A DNA stretch of 64,000 nt from Sediminimonas qiaohouensis DSM 21189 (GCF_000423645.1 NZ_AUIJ01000013.1:38998-102997); one strand, 5' to 3'. Numbered from the stretch's first letter, positions 40,961 to 50,627 are shown. A program made the numbers and translations. Notes: generated by a model from the letters alone, not told the origin.

Positions 40961-41920
40961 TCAGGGGGTGATCACCACCTTGCCGGTGGCGCGCCTCTCG
41001 CGCAGCAGGGCCAGCCCCTCTTCGGTGCGCTCCAGCGGCAAGATGTGGCTGACATGGGGTTTGATGCGGCCCTGCTGGTACCAGCCAAGCAAGGTGCGCA
41101 GGCTGTCGGTCAGGACCTCGGGTCGGAATTTCAGGTACCCGCCCCAGTAGAGGCCCAGCACGCTGAGGTTCTTGACCAGCAGGTGATTGGCGGGGATTTG
41201 CGGCACCTCGCCGCTGGCAAATCCGATCGGCAGCAGGCGCGCTTCGGGGTTGCAGGCGCGAAACGCGGCCTGCCATTGCTCGCCGCCGACCGGATCATAG
41301 ACCACGTCGGCACCGCCGAGTGCGCGCACCTCGGCGCGGATGTCCTGGCGCGCGGCGTCGATCAGGTGGTCGGCGCCTGCCTCCGCCGCGACGGCAAGCT
41401 TGTCCTCGCCGCGCGCGCAGGCGATCACGGTTGCGCCCATCAGCTTGCCGATTTCCACCGCGGTCAGGCCCACGCCGCCCGCCGCGCCCAGCACCAGAAG
41501 CGTCTCGCCCGGCAGCATCCGCGCTCGATGATCCAGCGCGACATGGCTGGTGCCATAGGCGATCTGGAATGCGGCGGCGTCGGTGGCGGGCATGTCATCG
41601 GGCAGGGGCACGGCGCGGGCCGCATCGAAACAGCCCCATTCGGCCAGCCCGCCCTGGCCGCCGAACACCGCGACGCGGGTGCCCGGCGCGGGGCCCTCCA
41701 CGCCGGGCCCGAGGGTATCGACGGTGCCGGCCACCTCCATCCCCAGGGTATAGGGCGGCTCGGGCGTGTCCTGGTACTGCCGCTTGAGCATCAGCAGGTC
41801 GGCGAAGTTCAGGCCGCACGCCTCGATCCGCAGACACAGCTGGCCGGGGCCGGGCGCGGGGCGGTCGATCTGGCGCAGCGCGCCGGTGGCGGAGCTGTCG
41901 GGGATATGGAAGGCGCGCAT
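40961..41920 (-). CDS. NADPH:quinone oxidoreductase (zinc-free MDR family)
   Basis: A 319-residue medium-chain reductase. The N-terminal catalytic domain has CGLNFADLLMLKRQYQ and PYTLGMEVAGTV; the nucleotide-binding domain has the Rossmann motif VLGAAGGVGLTAVEIGK near residue 139. Zinc ligands are absent, which places it with quinone oxidoreductases and enoyl reductases. The substrate is unknown. It is a single gene, convergent with the LysR gene and followed (past its start) by the XRE gene on the other strand. Confidence 0.9.
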   Translation of the reverse strand: MRAFHIPDSSATGALRQIDRPAPGPGQLCLRIEACGLNFADLLMLKRQYQDTPEPPYTLGMEVAGTVDTLGPGVEGPAPGTRVAVFGGQGGLAEWGCFDAARAVPLPDDMPATDAAAFQIAYGTSHVALDHRARMLPGETLLVLGAAGGVGLTAVEIGKLMGATVIACARGEDKLAVAAEAGADHLIDAARQDIRAEVRALGGADVVYDPVGGEQWQAAFRACNPEARLLPIGFASGEVPQIPANHLLVKNLSVLGLYWGGYLKFRPEVLTDSLRTLLGWYQQGRIKPHVSHILPLERTEEGLALLRERRATGKVVITP

Positions 41921-42063
41921 GGCGGCCCTTTCGGGTTGGTTGCACCGGGGGGTAGATAGGCGCGCGGCCGTGCGGGTGTCAAATATCGTGCGCCGGGGCC
42001 GCGTGAGCGGCGCAAAAGTATAGGGTGCCGCGTATGCGGTGCATTTTCCGGCGCAATTGGCTA

Positions 42064-42095
42064 AAACGCTTGGTCATAAGCAAATGTAAGCGTTT
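42064..42095. promoter_or_regulatory. Inverted repeat upstream of the XRE regulator
   Basis: AAACGCTT, a 16-base gap and AAGCGTTT form a perfect 8-bp inverted repeat, 92 bases before the regulator start. It is the only obvious operator-like sequence in the 266-base gap 41921-42186, which otherwise contains no gene. Confidence 0.45.
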
Positions 42096-42186
42096 GAGGC
42101 AGAGAATTTGGTGGCAAGGGCCCGGCCGCGTGTCCGGGGGCGCGCAAGGGCCGCGACGCATGATTGATGTTACGAGGAGAATCGAT

Positions 42187-42549
42187 GTGCCACATCCAGT
42201 GGATCGCCACGTTGGGCAACGCATTCGGCAAAGGCGCTGGGCACTCGGCGTCACGCAGGGCCAGTTGGCCGAGCAGGTCGGGATCAAGTTCCAGCAAATC
42301 CAGAAATACGAGACCGGCGCAAACCGCGTGAGCGCCTCGCGCCTTTGGGACATTGCAAGGACGCTGGGCGTGACCGTCAGCTACTTCTTCGAGGGTATGG
42401 ACGTGGAAGGCGCGGACGCGCCCGCGGATGAAAAATGCGCGGCGCCGAACAAGGAGGCGGAGGATCTGGTGCGCTCGTACTACGCGATCCCGGCCAGCCA
42501 GCGGCGGCGCTTGTTCGATCTGGCGCGGGTCCTGTCCAGCGCCGCTTGA
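42187..42549 (+). CDS. XRE-family transcriptional regulator
   Basis: A 120-residue protein with a Cro/CI-type helix-turn-helix at about residues 8-62 (RIRQRRWALGVTQGQLAEQV, FQQIQKYETGANRVSASRL). The remaining 55 residues form a linker and a short helix ending DLARVLSSAA. A GTG at 42187 is chosen: AGGAG lies about seven bases upstream and the product begins MPHPVDRHVGQRIRQRR, the form common in this family group. An in-frame ATG at 42160 would add nine residues. Its targets are unknown. Confidence 0.88.
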   Translation: MPHPVDRHVGQRIRQRRWALGVTQGQLAEQVGIKFQQIQKYETGANRVSASRLWDIARTLGVTVSYFFEGMDVEGADAPADEKCAAPNKEAEDLVRSYYAIPASQRRRLFDLARVLSSAA

Positions 42550-42603
42550 GCATGGCGCGCGCCCGGGGTAGGCAGGCCCCCGGGTGCGACAAGGGGCAGG
42601 GCC

Positions 42604-43404
42604 ATGACACGAGCGGATGCAGCAGAGCTAAGGCAGGTGGCCGAGCAGGTGGCGGATGCCGCGCGGGCGGCGGTGCTGCCGTGGTTCCGCGCGCAGGAGT
42701 TGACGGCGGACAACAAGCTATCGGCCGGGTTCGACCCGGTGACCGAGGCCGACCGCGCCGGCGAACGCGCGATGCGCGAGGCGCTGGCCCGGTTGCGCCC
42801 CGATGACGCGGTGATCGGCGAAGAGTTCGGCGCCACGGCGGGGCAAAGCGGCCTGACCTGGGTGCTGGACCCGATCGACGGCACGCGCGGGTTCCTGTCG
42901 GGCACGCCGACATGGGGCGTTTTGATTGCCGTGGGGGACGCGGGCGGCCCGGTCTACGGCGTGATCGATCAACCCTATATCGGCGAGCGGTTTCGCGGCG
43001 GTTTGGGCGTGGCGGCGATGGACGGACCGCAGGGCACGCGGGCGCTGTCGGTGCGCGGGGATCGGCCGCTGGACCAGGCGATAGTGTTCACCACCTTTCC
43101 CGAGCTGGGCACCGAGGCCGAAGGCGAGGCTTTTGCCAAGGTGGCGGCGCGGGCGCGGCTGACGCGCTATGGCATGGATTGCTACGCCTACGCGCTGCTG
43201 GCGGCGGGGCAGATCGACCTGGTGATCGAGGCGGGCCTGTCGGACTACGACATACAGGCGCCGATGGCGGTGATCGAGGCCGCGGGCGGCATCGTGACCG
43301 ATTGGCAGGGTGGCCCGGCGCAGCATGGCGGCCGGGTGATCGCCGCAGCGGGGCGCATGCAGCACGATGCGGCGCTGGAGGTGTTGGCGAAAGTGCCTGC
43401 CTGA
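42604..43404 (+). CDS. hisN: Inositol-monophosphatase-family phosphatase, probable histidinol-phosphatase
   Basis: A 266-residue metal-dependent phosphatase. The IMPase motifs are present: GEEFGATAGQ near residue 73, WVLDPIDGTRGFLSG near 86 with the metal-binding Asp residues, and DYDIQAPMAVIEAAGG near 216. Rhodobacterales and actinobacteria use such an enzyme (HisN) for the histidinol-phosphatase step; inositol or PAP phosphatase activity cannot be excluded. The GTRGF (rather than GTxNF) form is typical of HisN. It lies 54 bases after the XRE gene. Confidence 0.82.
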   Translation: MTRADAAELRQVAEQVADAARAAVLPWFRAQELTADNKLSAGFDPVTEADRAGERAMREALARLRPDDAVIGEEFGATAGQSGLTWVLDPIDGTRGFLSGTPTWGVLIAVGDAGGPVYGVIDQPYIGERFRGGLGVAAMDGPQGTRALSVRGDRPLDQAIVFTTFPELGTEAEGEAFAKVAARARLTRYGMDCYAYALLAAGQIDLVIEAGLSDYDIQAPMAVIEAAGGIVTDWQGGPAQHGGRVIAAAGRMQHDAALEVLAKVPA

Positions 43405-43557
43405 GCCGCCTGCGCCCGCCTGCGTGCGTTGCATCTTGATCGCGCGGCGCGTTGCGGGGCATGATGTGCGGATACGCCGCGTGGCTCTTGGCCCTTTTCC
43501 GCCGCGCGGGTGGGCGTAAACCGGACGAGGGGGCGTTTGCAGCCAAAGGGGCGTGCG

Positions 43558-44901
43558 ATGCCTGAGACACTGATCCGAAATGCCGATCTGATCCTCACAA
43601 TGGACGACGCGCGACAAGAGCTGCGTGGCGCGGATATCGTGACCGGCGGCGGCGTGATCAAGGCCGTCGGCGCGAACCTAGGCGCCGAGGGGCGTGCGGT
43701 GATCGACGCGCGCGGTTGCGTGGTGACTCCGGGGTTGGTGAACACGCACCATCACTTGTTCCAGACCCTGACCCGGGCGGTGCCGGGGGCGCAGGACGCG
43801 CTTCTGTTCGGGTGGTTGCAGGCGCTTTACCCGGTGTGGGCGCGGTTTGGCCCCGAGGAAATGCGTGTGTCCGCGCAGGTGGGGCTGGCGGAACTGGCGC
43901 TATCGGGCTGCAGCCTGAGTTCCGATCATCTGTACCTGTTCCCCAACGGCGCGCGTCTGGACGACACGATCGAGGCGGCGGCGGAGATCGGCATGCGATT
44001 TCATCCCACGCGCGGCGCGATGAGCATCGGCCAAAGCGCGGGCGGGTTGCCGCCCGATGCGCTGATCGAGGACGAGGCCGCGATCCTTGAGGATTGCATT
44101 CGGGTGATCGACCGCTACCACGATGCGCGCGAGGGCGCGATGTGCCGGGTGGGCGTGGCACCTTGCTCGCCCTTCTCGGTCAGCCGTGAATTGATGCGCG
44201 ACGCGGCCCTGCTGGCGCGGGACAAGGGGGTGATGCTGCACACGCACCTGGCCGAGAACGACGAGGACGTGGCCTATTCCCTGGCGACATTCGGGTGCCG
44301 GCCGGGGCAGTATGCGCAAGACCTGGGATGGACCGGGCCGGATGTGTGGCATGCCCATTGCGTGAAGCTGGACGCGCCCGAGATCGCGCTGTTCGCGCAG
44401 ACCGGCACCGGCGTCGCGCATTGCCCCTGTTCCAACTGCCGGCTTGGCAGCGGTATCGCGCCGGTGCAGGCGATGCGGCGCGCCGGTGTGAAGGTGGGCC
44501 TTGGCGTGGACGGATCGGCCAGCAACGATGCCGGCAACGTCGCCGCCGAGGCGCGGCAGGCGATGCTGTTGCAGCGGGTCGCGCAGGGGGCGAATGCGAT
44601 GAGCGCGCGCGCGGCGCTGGAGATCGCGACGCGCGGCGGCGCCGATGTTCTGGGCCGGCCCGATTGCGGGCGGATCGCGCCGGGCAAGCGCGCCGATATC
44701 GCCATCTGGGACATGCGCGGCGTGGAAAGCGCCGGAAGCTGGGACATCGGCGCGCTGTTGCTGGCGGGGCCGGTGCGGGTGCGCGATCTGCTGATCGAGG
44801 GGCGGCAAGTGGTGCGCGATGGGCAGATGACGACGCTGGACATGGACGCGGTATTGCGCCGCCAGCGGGCGTTGGCGGCGGCGCTGGCCAGTGGACCCTG
44901 A
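43558..44901 (+). CDS. 8-oxoguanine deaminase (amidohydrolase family)
   Basis: A 447-residue zinc amidohydrolase. Metal ligands are seen in NTHHHLFQTLTRA near residue 63, HTHLAEN near 227, HAHCVKLD near 263 and the late Asp in GLGVDGSASND near 318. CSSDHLYLF-like residues and QTLTRA match the group shown to deaminate 8-oxoguanine to urate; hydroxyatrazine and other triazine relatives are alternatives. Start at 43558 is the only family-like ATG. It converges with ptsP, 16 bases away. Confidence 0.85.
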   Translation: MPETLIRNADLILTMDDARQELRGADIVTGGGVIKAVGANLGAEGRAVIDARGCVVTPGLVNTHHHLFQTLTRAVPGAQDALLFGWLQALYPVWARFGPEEMRVSAQVGLAELALSGCSLSSDHLYLFPNGARLDDTIEAAAEIGMRFHPTRGAMSIGQSAGGLPPDALIEDEAAILEDCIRVIDRYHDAREGAMCRVGVAPCSPFSVSRELMRDAALLARDKGVMLHTHLAENDEDVAYSLATFGCRPGQYAQDLGWTGPDVWHAHCVKLDAPEIALFAQTGTGVAHCPCSNCRLGSGIAPVQAMRRAGVKVGLGVDGSASNDAGNVAAEARQAMLLQRVAQGANAMSARAALEIATRGGADVLGRPDCGRIAPGKRADIAIWDMRGVESAGSWDIGALLLAGPVRVRDLLIEGRQVVRDGQMTTLDMDAVLRRQRALAAALASGP

Positions 44902-44917
44902 GCGGGCGGGCGGTTGG

Positions 44918-47161
44918 CTACATCTCGCGGCGCAGCCACTCCATCACCGCGGGGCGCACGGATTGCTCACCGCTTTGCATGGCGGTTTCGATCACGTCGC
45001 CGAGCGCCACCAGATCGACGCGGCGCAGCATATGCTTGACCGGCCCGATCGAGGCGGGGCGCATCGACAGGGTGCGCACGCCGATGGCGGCAAGGCACAC
45101 GGCCTCGACGGGGCGGCCGGCATCCTCGCCGCAGAACGACAGGTCGGTGCCGGTGTCGATGCAGCGTTGCACGATATTCTTGAGGAATGTCAGGAAGCTG
45201 ACGTTCAGGGTGTCATAGCGTTTGCGCACGCGCTCGTTCTCGCGGTCGGCGGCGAAGAAGAACTGCTTGAGGTCATTGCCGCCGATCGAAAGGAAATCCA
45301 CCTCGCGAAAGAACTTGTCGGGGGCGAAGGCCAGCGAGGGCGTTTCCAGCATCGCGCCGATTTCCAGGTTTTCGGGCAGGGTATGGCCAAGGATGCGCTC
45401 GCGCGCGATGGCCTTGTCCATCTCGGCCTTGGCGGCCTTGAACTCCTCGTACTGGGCGACGAAGGGGAACATGATGGTCAGCGGCCGGCCATTGGCAGCG
45501 CGCAACAACGCCTGCAACTGCATGCGCATGACGCCGGGCTTGTCGAGGCCGACGCGGATCGCCCGCCAGCCAAGCGCGGGGTTCGGCTCGTCATGCGGCT
45601 TCATGTAGGGCAGCACCTTGTCCGAGCCGATATCGAGCGTGCGAAACACCACCCGCTTGCCATGAGCGGCATCCAGAACGCGGGAATATAGCGCGCTGAG
45701 TTCCGAGCGTTTGGGCATCTGGTTGCGCACCAGGAACTGTAGCTCGGTGCGGAACAGGCCGACGCCCTCGGCGCCGGAGCTGTCGAGGCTGGGCAGGTCG
45801 GCCATAAGCCCGGCGTTCATGTGCAGGTGGATGCGGGTGCCGCACAGGGCTTCGGCCGGTTTGTCGCGTATCGAGGCGTAGCGTTCCTGCGCCTGCGCCT
45901 GCATGGCGATCTTGTCTCGGAAGGCGGCGGCGACGGTTTCATCGGGGCGCAGGTGCACGACGCCATGATCGCCATCAACCATGATGTGATCGCCGTTCAG
46001 GGCCTCGGTCGTGATGTTGCGGGCATGGATCACCAGCGGGATCGCCAGCGCCCGCGCGACGATGGCGGCGTGGCTGCCGACGGACCCTTCCTCAAGCACG
46101 ATGCCCTTGAGCGAGCGGCCGTAATCAAGCAACTCGCCGGGGCCGATATTGCGCGCGATCAGGATCGGGTCGGCGGGCATTTCGGCGCCGGTATGGTTGC
46201 CCTGGCCGGTGAGGATACGCAGCAGCCGGTTGCTGAGGTCATCGAGATCGTGAAGGCGGTCGCGCAAGTAAGGGTCGGTGACCTGTGCCATGCGGGCGCG
46301 GGCGGTGGACTGTTCCTTTTCGGCGGCAGCTTCAGCGGACAGGCCGCGGCCTATATCCTCTTCCATCCGGCGCAGCCAGCCTTTGGAATTGGCGAACATG
46401 CGGTACGCCTCGAGAACCTGAAGCTGTTCCTTGTCGCCGGTCTGTGCGCCTTGCAGCATCTGGTCGACGCTGACGCGCAGGGTATCTACGGCCTCGGTCA
46501 GGCGCTCAAGCTCCTTGGCGGGGTCTTCGGCGATGGGGTTAGTGACCACGACGCGCGGCTCGTGCAGCCAGACATGGCCCTGCGCGGCGCCTTCCTGTCC
46601 TACGCTGCCGCGCACCAGAACCGCCTGCTGATGACGCGCCGACAGCGCCGCGCCTTCGCCCACGAAGGCGCCCAGTTCGGCCATCTCAGCCAGGACCATG
46701 GCGACCACTTCCAGCGCATAGACCTCGTCTGCGGAAAACTCGCGCGCCTGTTTCGACTGCACCACCAGCACGCCCAGCTTTTCGCCAAGGCGCTGGATCG
46801 GGACGCCGAGGAAGGAGGAATAGCGTTCCTCGCCGGTTTCGGGCATGTAGCGAAACCCCGGCGCCGAGGGCGCGTCGGCGGTGTTGACCGGCTGGCCGCT
46901 GCGCGCGACGCGGCCGACAAGCCCCTCGCCCAAACGCATGCGGGTTTCGTGTACCGCCTCGGGCTGCAGGCCCTCGGTGGCGCACAGCTCCAGCGTTTCC
47001 TCGTCGCGAAACAGGTAGATCGAGCAGACCTCGGTGCCCATGGAATCGGCTGTGATGTTGGTGATGTCATTCAGACGCGCCTGCCCGGCGTTGTCCTCGG
47101 CCATGGCCGCGCGCAGGCGGCGCAGCAGTTTGCGACTTTCCGATTCCGTTTGTTCGGGCAT
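44918..47161 (-). CDS. ptsP: PEP-protein phosphotransferase EI(Ntr)
   Basis: A 747-residue enzyme I of the nitrogen-related phosphotransferase chain, which uses PEP to phosphorylate NPr and then EIIA(Ntr). Domains: N-terminal GAF sensor (about 20-155), PEP-utiliser N-terminal domain (175-300), the phospho-His domain with GSVGSHAAIVARALAIP near 375, and a TIM-barrel PEP-binding domain with GAEGVGLFRTELQFL and the Cys/Gly region SFCGEDAGRPV. The ATG at 47161 follows the usual MPEQTES start. lysC lies upstream on the same strand, 66 bases away, as in many alphaproteobacteria. Confidence 0.95.
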   Translation of the reverse strand: MPEQTESESRKLLRRLRAAMAEDNAGQARLNDITNITADSMGTEVCSIYLFRDEETLELCATEGLQPEAVHETRMRLGEGLVGRVARSGQPVNTADAPSAPGFRYMPETGEERYSSFLGVPIQRLGEKLGVLVVQSKQAREFSADEVYALEVVAMVLAEMAELGAFVGEGAALSARHQQAVLVRGSVGQEGAAQGHVWLHEPRVVVTNPIAEDPAKELERLTEAVDTLRVSVDQMLQGAQTGDKEQLQVLEAYRMFANSKGWLRRMEEDIGRGLSAEAAAEKEQSTARARMAQVTDPYLRDRLHDLDDLSNRLLRILTGQGNHTGAEMPADPILIARNIGPGELLDYGRSLKGIVLEEGSVGSHAAIVARALAIPLVIHARNITTEALNGDHIMVDGDHGVVHLRPDETVAAAFRDKIAMQAQAQERYASIRDKPAEALCGTRIHLHMNAGLMADLPSLDSSGAEGVGLFRTELQFLVRNQMPKRSELSALYSRVLDAAHGKRVVFRTLDIGSDKVLPYMKPHDEPNPALGWRAIRVGLDKPGVMRMQLQALLRAANGRPLTIMFPFVAQYEEFKAAKAEMDKAIARERILGHTLPENLEIGAMLETPSLAFAPDKFFREVDFLSIGGNDLKQFFFAADRENERVRKRYDTLNVSFLTFLKNIVQRCIDTGTDLSFCGEDAGRPVEAVCLAAIGVRTLSMRPASIGPVKHMLRRVDLVALGDVIETAMQSGEQSVRPAVMEWLRREM

Positions 47162-47227
47162 TGGCCTGCCTTCATTTCCCACGCCCGGCCAACCGCCGGG
47201 GGCCCAGTTTACAGGGTGTCGCCGGGA

Positions 47228-48466
47228 TCAGGCCAGTTTTTCCAATTCAAACGCATCATGCAGTGCCTGAACCGCGAGTTCCATGTATTTCCGGTCGATC
47301 AGCACGGAAATTTTTATCTCGGAGGTTGCAATGACCTTGATGTTGATCCCCTCATCCGAGAGCGTCTTGAACATCTTGGCGGCCACGCCCGATTGCGAGC
47401 GCATGCCGATTCCCACCGCAGAAACCTTGGCGACATCGCTGTCGGTGATCAGGTCGTGATAGTTGATGGCGCCGCTTTGCTTGGCCCCTTCAAGGGCCTT
47501 TTCGGCGCGCTGCACCTGGTTGGTGGGGCACGAAAAGGTCATGTCGGTGCGCCCCTCCTCGGAAATGTTCTGAATGATCATGTCCACGTTGACGCCCGCC
47601 TCGGACAGCGGCCCGAAGATGGCGGCGGCAATGCCGGGGCGGTCGGCCACCGACACGAGGGTCATTTTCGATTCTTCGCGGCTGTAGGCGATCCCAGAGA
47701 CGACACGCGATTCCATGTTTTCCTCCTCGTCGCAAACCAGCGTTCCTGCGCTGTCGGACTGTTCATTGAGACTGCTGAGTACGCGCAGTTTGACGTTGTA
47801 GCGCATCGCCAGCTCGACCGAGCGGGTTTGCAGCACCTTGGCCCCGAGCGAGGCCAATTCAAGCATTTCCTCGAACGCGATCTTGTCGAGCTTGCGCGCC
47901 TTGGCGCTGATCCGTGGGTCGGTGGTATAGACGCCGTCAACGTCGGTGTAGATATCGCACCGCTCGGCGTCGAACGCGGCGGCAAAGGCCACGGCGGTGG
48001 TGTCCGATCCGCCCCGCCCCAGGGTTGTGATGCGCCCCTCGGGCGAGATGCCCTGGAACCCGGCGACGACGGCCACGCGCATGCCCTCGGCGAACTTGGT
48101 GCGGATGTTGTCGGGTGGGATGTCCTCGATCCGGGCGGCGGAGTGGGCGCTGTTGGTCTTGAGCGGCACCTGCCAGCCCTGCCAGCTACGCGCGGGGACA
48201 TCCATTTCCTGAAGCGTCAGCGCCATCAGGCCGGCGGTGATGTTCTCGCCCGACGAGACCACGGCATCGTATTCGCGCGCGTCGAAGAGCGGCGAGATTT
48301 CGTCGACCCAACCGACCAGCTCGTTGGTCTTGCCGGACATGGCCGAGACGATGACGATCACGTCGTAGCCCTTGGCGACCTCGACGCCGACGCGTTTGGC
48401 GGCGCGCTTGATCCGGTCGAGGTTGGCGACCGAGGTGCCGCCGAATTTCATCACGAGAACGGGCAT
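47228..48466 (-). CDS. lysC: Aspartate kinase
   Basis: A 412-residue kinase for the first step of Lys, Thr, Met and DAP synthesis. VMKFGGTSVANLDRI near residue 5 is the signature, FKGIS-like segment GFQGISPEGRITTLGRGGSD near 135 the ATP/Asp site, and two ACT domains occupy about 265-412, where Lys/Thr feedback is expected. The ATG at 48466 is the family start; an upstream ATG would add 25 non-homologous residues. It lies upstream of ptsP. Confidence 0.96.
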   Translation of the reverse strand: MPVLVMKFGGTSVANLDRIKRAAKRVGVEVAKGYDVIVIVSAMSGKTNELVGWVDEISPLFDAREYDAVVSSGENITAGLMALTLQEMDVPARSWQGWQVPLKTNSAHSAARIEDIPPDNIRTKFAEGMRVAVVAGFQGISPEGRITTLGRGGSDTTAVAFAAAFDAERCDIYTDVDGVYTTDPRISAKARKLDKIAFEEMLELASLGAKVLQTRSVELAMRYNVKLRVLSSLNEQSDSAGTLVCDEEENMESRVVSGIAYSREESKMTLVSVADRPGIAAAIFGPLSEAGVNVDMIIQNISEEGRTDMTFSCPTNQVQRAEKALEGAKQSGAINYHDLITDSDVAKVSAVGIGMRSQSGVAAKMFKTLSDEGINIKVIATSEIKISVLIDRKYMELAVQALHDAFELEKLA

Positions 48467-48577
48467 GGACCCCCCATTGTCAGGTAGCGCGGGGTTTAGG
48501 CCCTGCGGGGGCAAAGGGCAAGACGGATTGCGACGCATCACCGCGGCCCGGCGGCAACGGGCGGAGGGCAGTCCGCG

Positions 48578-49222
48578 TTAAAACGGGTGCTCCTGCCCGT
48601 CCCATGTCAGGAACTGGCCGGTGGTGTCCATCGACAGCGCATCGAAACGGCGCACCAGGCCATCGGCGGATTGATCCGTGTCGATTGCGGCGCTGTCGCC
48701 GCCCATGTCGGTGCGCACCCATCCGGGGTGGTAGATGCCCACGGCGATACCAAGCTGTGACAAATCAGCGGCCAGGTTGCGGCCAAGGTTGATCGCGGCG
48801 GCCTTGGACGCGCGGTAGATGTAGCTGCCGCCGGGGGCGCGGGTGCTGCTGCCCATTTGCGAGGCGATGATCGCCACCTTGGGGGCGGCGGCCATTTGAA
48901 GGTTGGGCAAAAGCGCCTGCACGGTCAGGAATACGCCGGTCACGTTGGTGGCGAAGGTGTCCGCCCACATCTGCGCGGGGTACCCATCGGCGAGGTTTTC
49001 GTACTTGTCGGGGTAGGTGCCAGCGTTGCAGATCAGCAGATCAACCGCTTGCCCATCAAGCGCATGCGCCATCGCGCGGTGCGCGGCCGGGTCGGTCACG
49101 TCAAGCGGCAGAAACTCGGCCCCTTGCCGAGCGGTTGCGGTGACTTTCCATCCGGCGGTGCGGTAGCGCGCATCGAGCGCGGCGCCGATACCGCGGTTGG
49201 CGCCGGTGATGACGGCATGCAT
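48578..49222 (-). CDS. Short-chain dehydrogenase/reductase
   Basis: A 214-residue Rossmann-fold oxidoreductase. Cofactor loop TGANRGIG near residue 6, LLICNAGTY near 66, catalytic Ser in AIIASQMGSS and the pair YRASK. It is shorter than many SDRs and lacks a long C-terminal lid. The substrate is unknown; similar proteins are often labelled C-factor-like SDR. It forms a likely operon with the DUF1178 gene, 12 bases upstream. Confidence 0.88.
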   Translation of the reverse strand: MHAVITGANRGIGAALDARYRTAGWKVTATARQGAEFLPLDVTDPAAHRAMAHALDGQAVDLLICNAGTYPDKYENLADGYPAQMWADTFATNVTGVFLTVQALLPNLQMAAAPKVAIIASQMGSSTRAPGGSYIYRASKAAAINLGRNLAADLSQLGIAVGIYHPGWVRTDMGGDSAAIDTDQSADGLVRRFDALSMDTTGQFLTWDGQEHPF

Positions 49223-49234
49223 ATATTGGTCCCT

Positions 49235-49687
49235 TCAGTTGGATTTGTCACGCGGGCGGAATGGCAGGGGCAGCACCGGCACGCCGTCCTCAAGCAGCTT
49301 GCGCGCCTCGTCCGGCTTGGCCTCGCCGTGAATGGCGCGGGTTGGGGCGGTGCCCTCGTGCATTGCGCGGGCCTGCGTCGTGAAATCGCGCCCGACATAG
49401 TCCGAGTTTGCCTCGATCTTGCGGCGCAGCTCGGCCATGGCCTGCTCAGCGGGGGTGGCGGGGGCGCTGAGCGCGCCGTGCTCTTTGGGCGGCTCCGGTT
49501 CCTCGGTGCCTTCTGAGGCGCGCCCGGAATTCAGGTGCGGCGCCATCAGTGCCTTTTCGACATTGGCCGAGCCGCAAACCGCACAGGTGACCATGCCCGA
49601 CGCCTTGAGCTTGTCGAAGGCGCTGGCGGATTGGAACCAGCTATCGAAGCGGTGGTCGTTGTCGCATTTGAGGGAAAACTGGATCAT
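49235..49687 (-). CDS. DUF1178 protein
   Basis: A 150-residue protein. The N-terminus MIQFSLKCDNDHRFDSWFQS and the later CAVCGSANVEKALMAP are the DUF1178 features; the Cys pairs may bind zinc, like a rubredoxin-type or zinc-ribbon site. The middle is charged and Pro/Ala-rich. No function is known. It lies between the Nudix gene (52 bases upstream) and the SDR on the same strand. Confidence 0.9.
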   Translation of the reverse strand: MIQFSLKCDNDHRFDSWFQSASAFDKLKASGMVTCAVCGSANVEKALMAPHLNSGRASEGTEEPEPPKEHGALSAPATPAEQAMAELRRKIEANSDYVGRDFTTQARAMHEGTAPTRAIHGEAKPDEARKLLEDGVPVLPLPFRPRDKSN

Positions 49688-49738
49688 GGGCCGATTTTTT
49701 CGTTACCTGCGGGTAATCTATGCACAAATGCGCGGCGA

Positions 49739-50224
49739 TCAAGTCTTGCGCGATCGCAGGGCGGAGGGATCGAAGTTGCGGATGATATGCGCGAGCTCCG
49801 GCTCGGTAATGCGGGCGGCGGCCTTTTTGCGAGTGAACCACTTGCGGCGGCGCTGATGGGATTCGGGGTAGTCGTTCGCCAGCGACTTGACCTTCACGGG
49901 GTAGACCATTGCGATGCAAGGCAAGGTTTCGTCCTGTCCTATCACCTTGGGGTAGGAGAATAACCCGATGCAGCGCTCGATCGGTCGGCCCTTGACGCCG
50001 GCCTCTTCCCAGGCTTCCTGCAGGGCGCTTTGGGCGGGGGTCATGTTTTCGATCGGCCAGCCCTTGGGTACGATCCAGCGGCGCGAGCCGCGGCTGGTGA
50101 TCAACAGGACCTCGGGGCGGCCGCGATGGATACGGTAACACAGGGCTGCAAACTGCGTTCTGACATCGCTTTTATGCGATGCGCGGAACTTCAGCGGTAG
50201 CTGATCCTGTCCCTGAAACGTCAC
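49739..50224 (-). CDS. Nudix hydrolase
   Basis: A 161-residue pyrophosphohydrolase. The Nudix box reads GWPIENMTPAQSALQEAWEEAG (about 55-76), where the usual R of REUXEE is Q, but the EE pair is kept. The surrounding RWIVPKG and KWFTRKKA resemble diphosphoinositol-polyphosphate or diadenosine-polyphosphate hydrolases. The substrate is unknown. First gene of a probable Nudix-DUF1178-SDR unit. Confidence 0.88.
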   Translation of the reverse strand: MTFQGQDQLPLKFRASHKSDVRTQFAALCYRIHRGRPEVLLITSRGSRRWIVPKGWPIENMTPAQSALQEAWEEAGVKGRPIERCIGLFSYPKVIGQDETLPCIAMVYPVKVKSLANDYPESHQRRRKWFTRKKAAARITEPELAHIIRNFDPSALRSRKT

Positions 50225-50584
50225 GCGATTCCCTCATGATTACCGGCCTGCGCGCGGCGCGCTGTCTTGCCGTGCAGCATACCGCAGGGGCGTGGGCATA
50301 TCCAGACAAGCGGTGTCATGCGCGATATTCACAAATTTGCCCCCGGATCGCCGGGCGATCCGGTTCGCGCCCGGCCCCGCCCCCCAGGGCGGGCGCGAAT
50401 TGATCCGACGTTTCAAAAGGCTGCAGCGCTGGTTTTTTGCATGACCCGCGCGCCAAGCCTTGCCGCGCCCACCCTCGGGGCCGGGCGCGAACCTGACGGT
50501 GTGCCCATGTCAATGCTGCTGAACTTGAAGCCATAGTGCTAGCGGTATTGAGTCTTAGATCATAAAAATATCCAGCATATAACG

Positions 50585-50604
50585 CCGATTCTTGTCTGAA
50601 TCGG
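50585..50604. other. Hairpin in an AT-rich intergenic region
   Basis: CCGATTC-TTGTCT-GAATCGG is a perfect 7-bp stem. It lies in the 517-base gap 50225-50741 between the Nudix gene and the end of phoB, where I see no gene. The stretch 50540-50640 is AT-rich for this genome. Confidence 0.5.
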
Positions 50605-50618
50605 TGAATTAACCACAC

Positions 50619-50627
50619 TTATCCACA
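50619..50627 (+). other. Consensus DnaA box
   Basis: TTATCCACA matches the DnaA-box consensus exactly, 15 bases after the hairpin. It is the only perfect one I noticed here, which is too few to call an origin. Confidence 0.4.

Noticed and set aside
50585..50627. Chromosomal origin of replication
   Set aside because: Only one perfect DnaA box was seen and the gene neighbourhood (Nudix, phoB) is not one associated with alphaproteobacterial origins.
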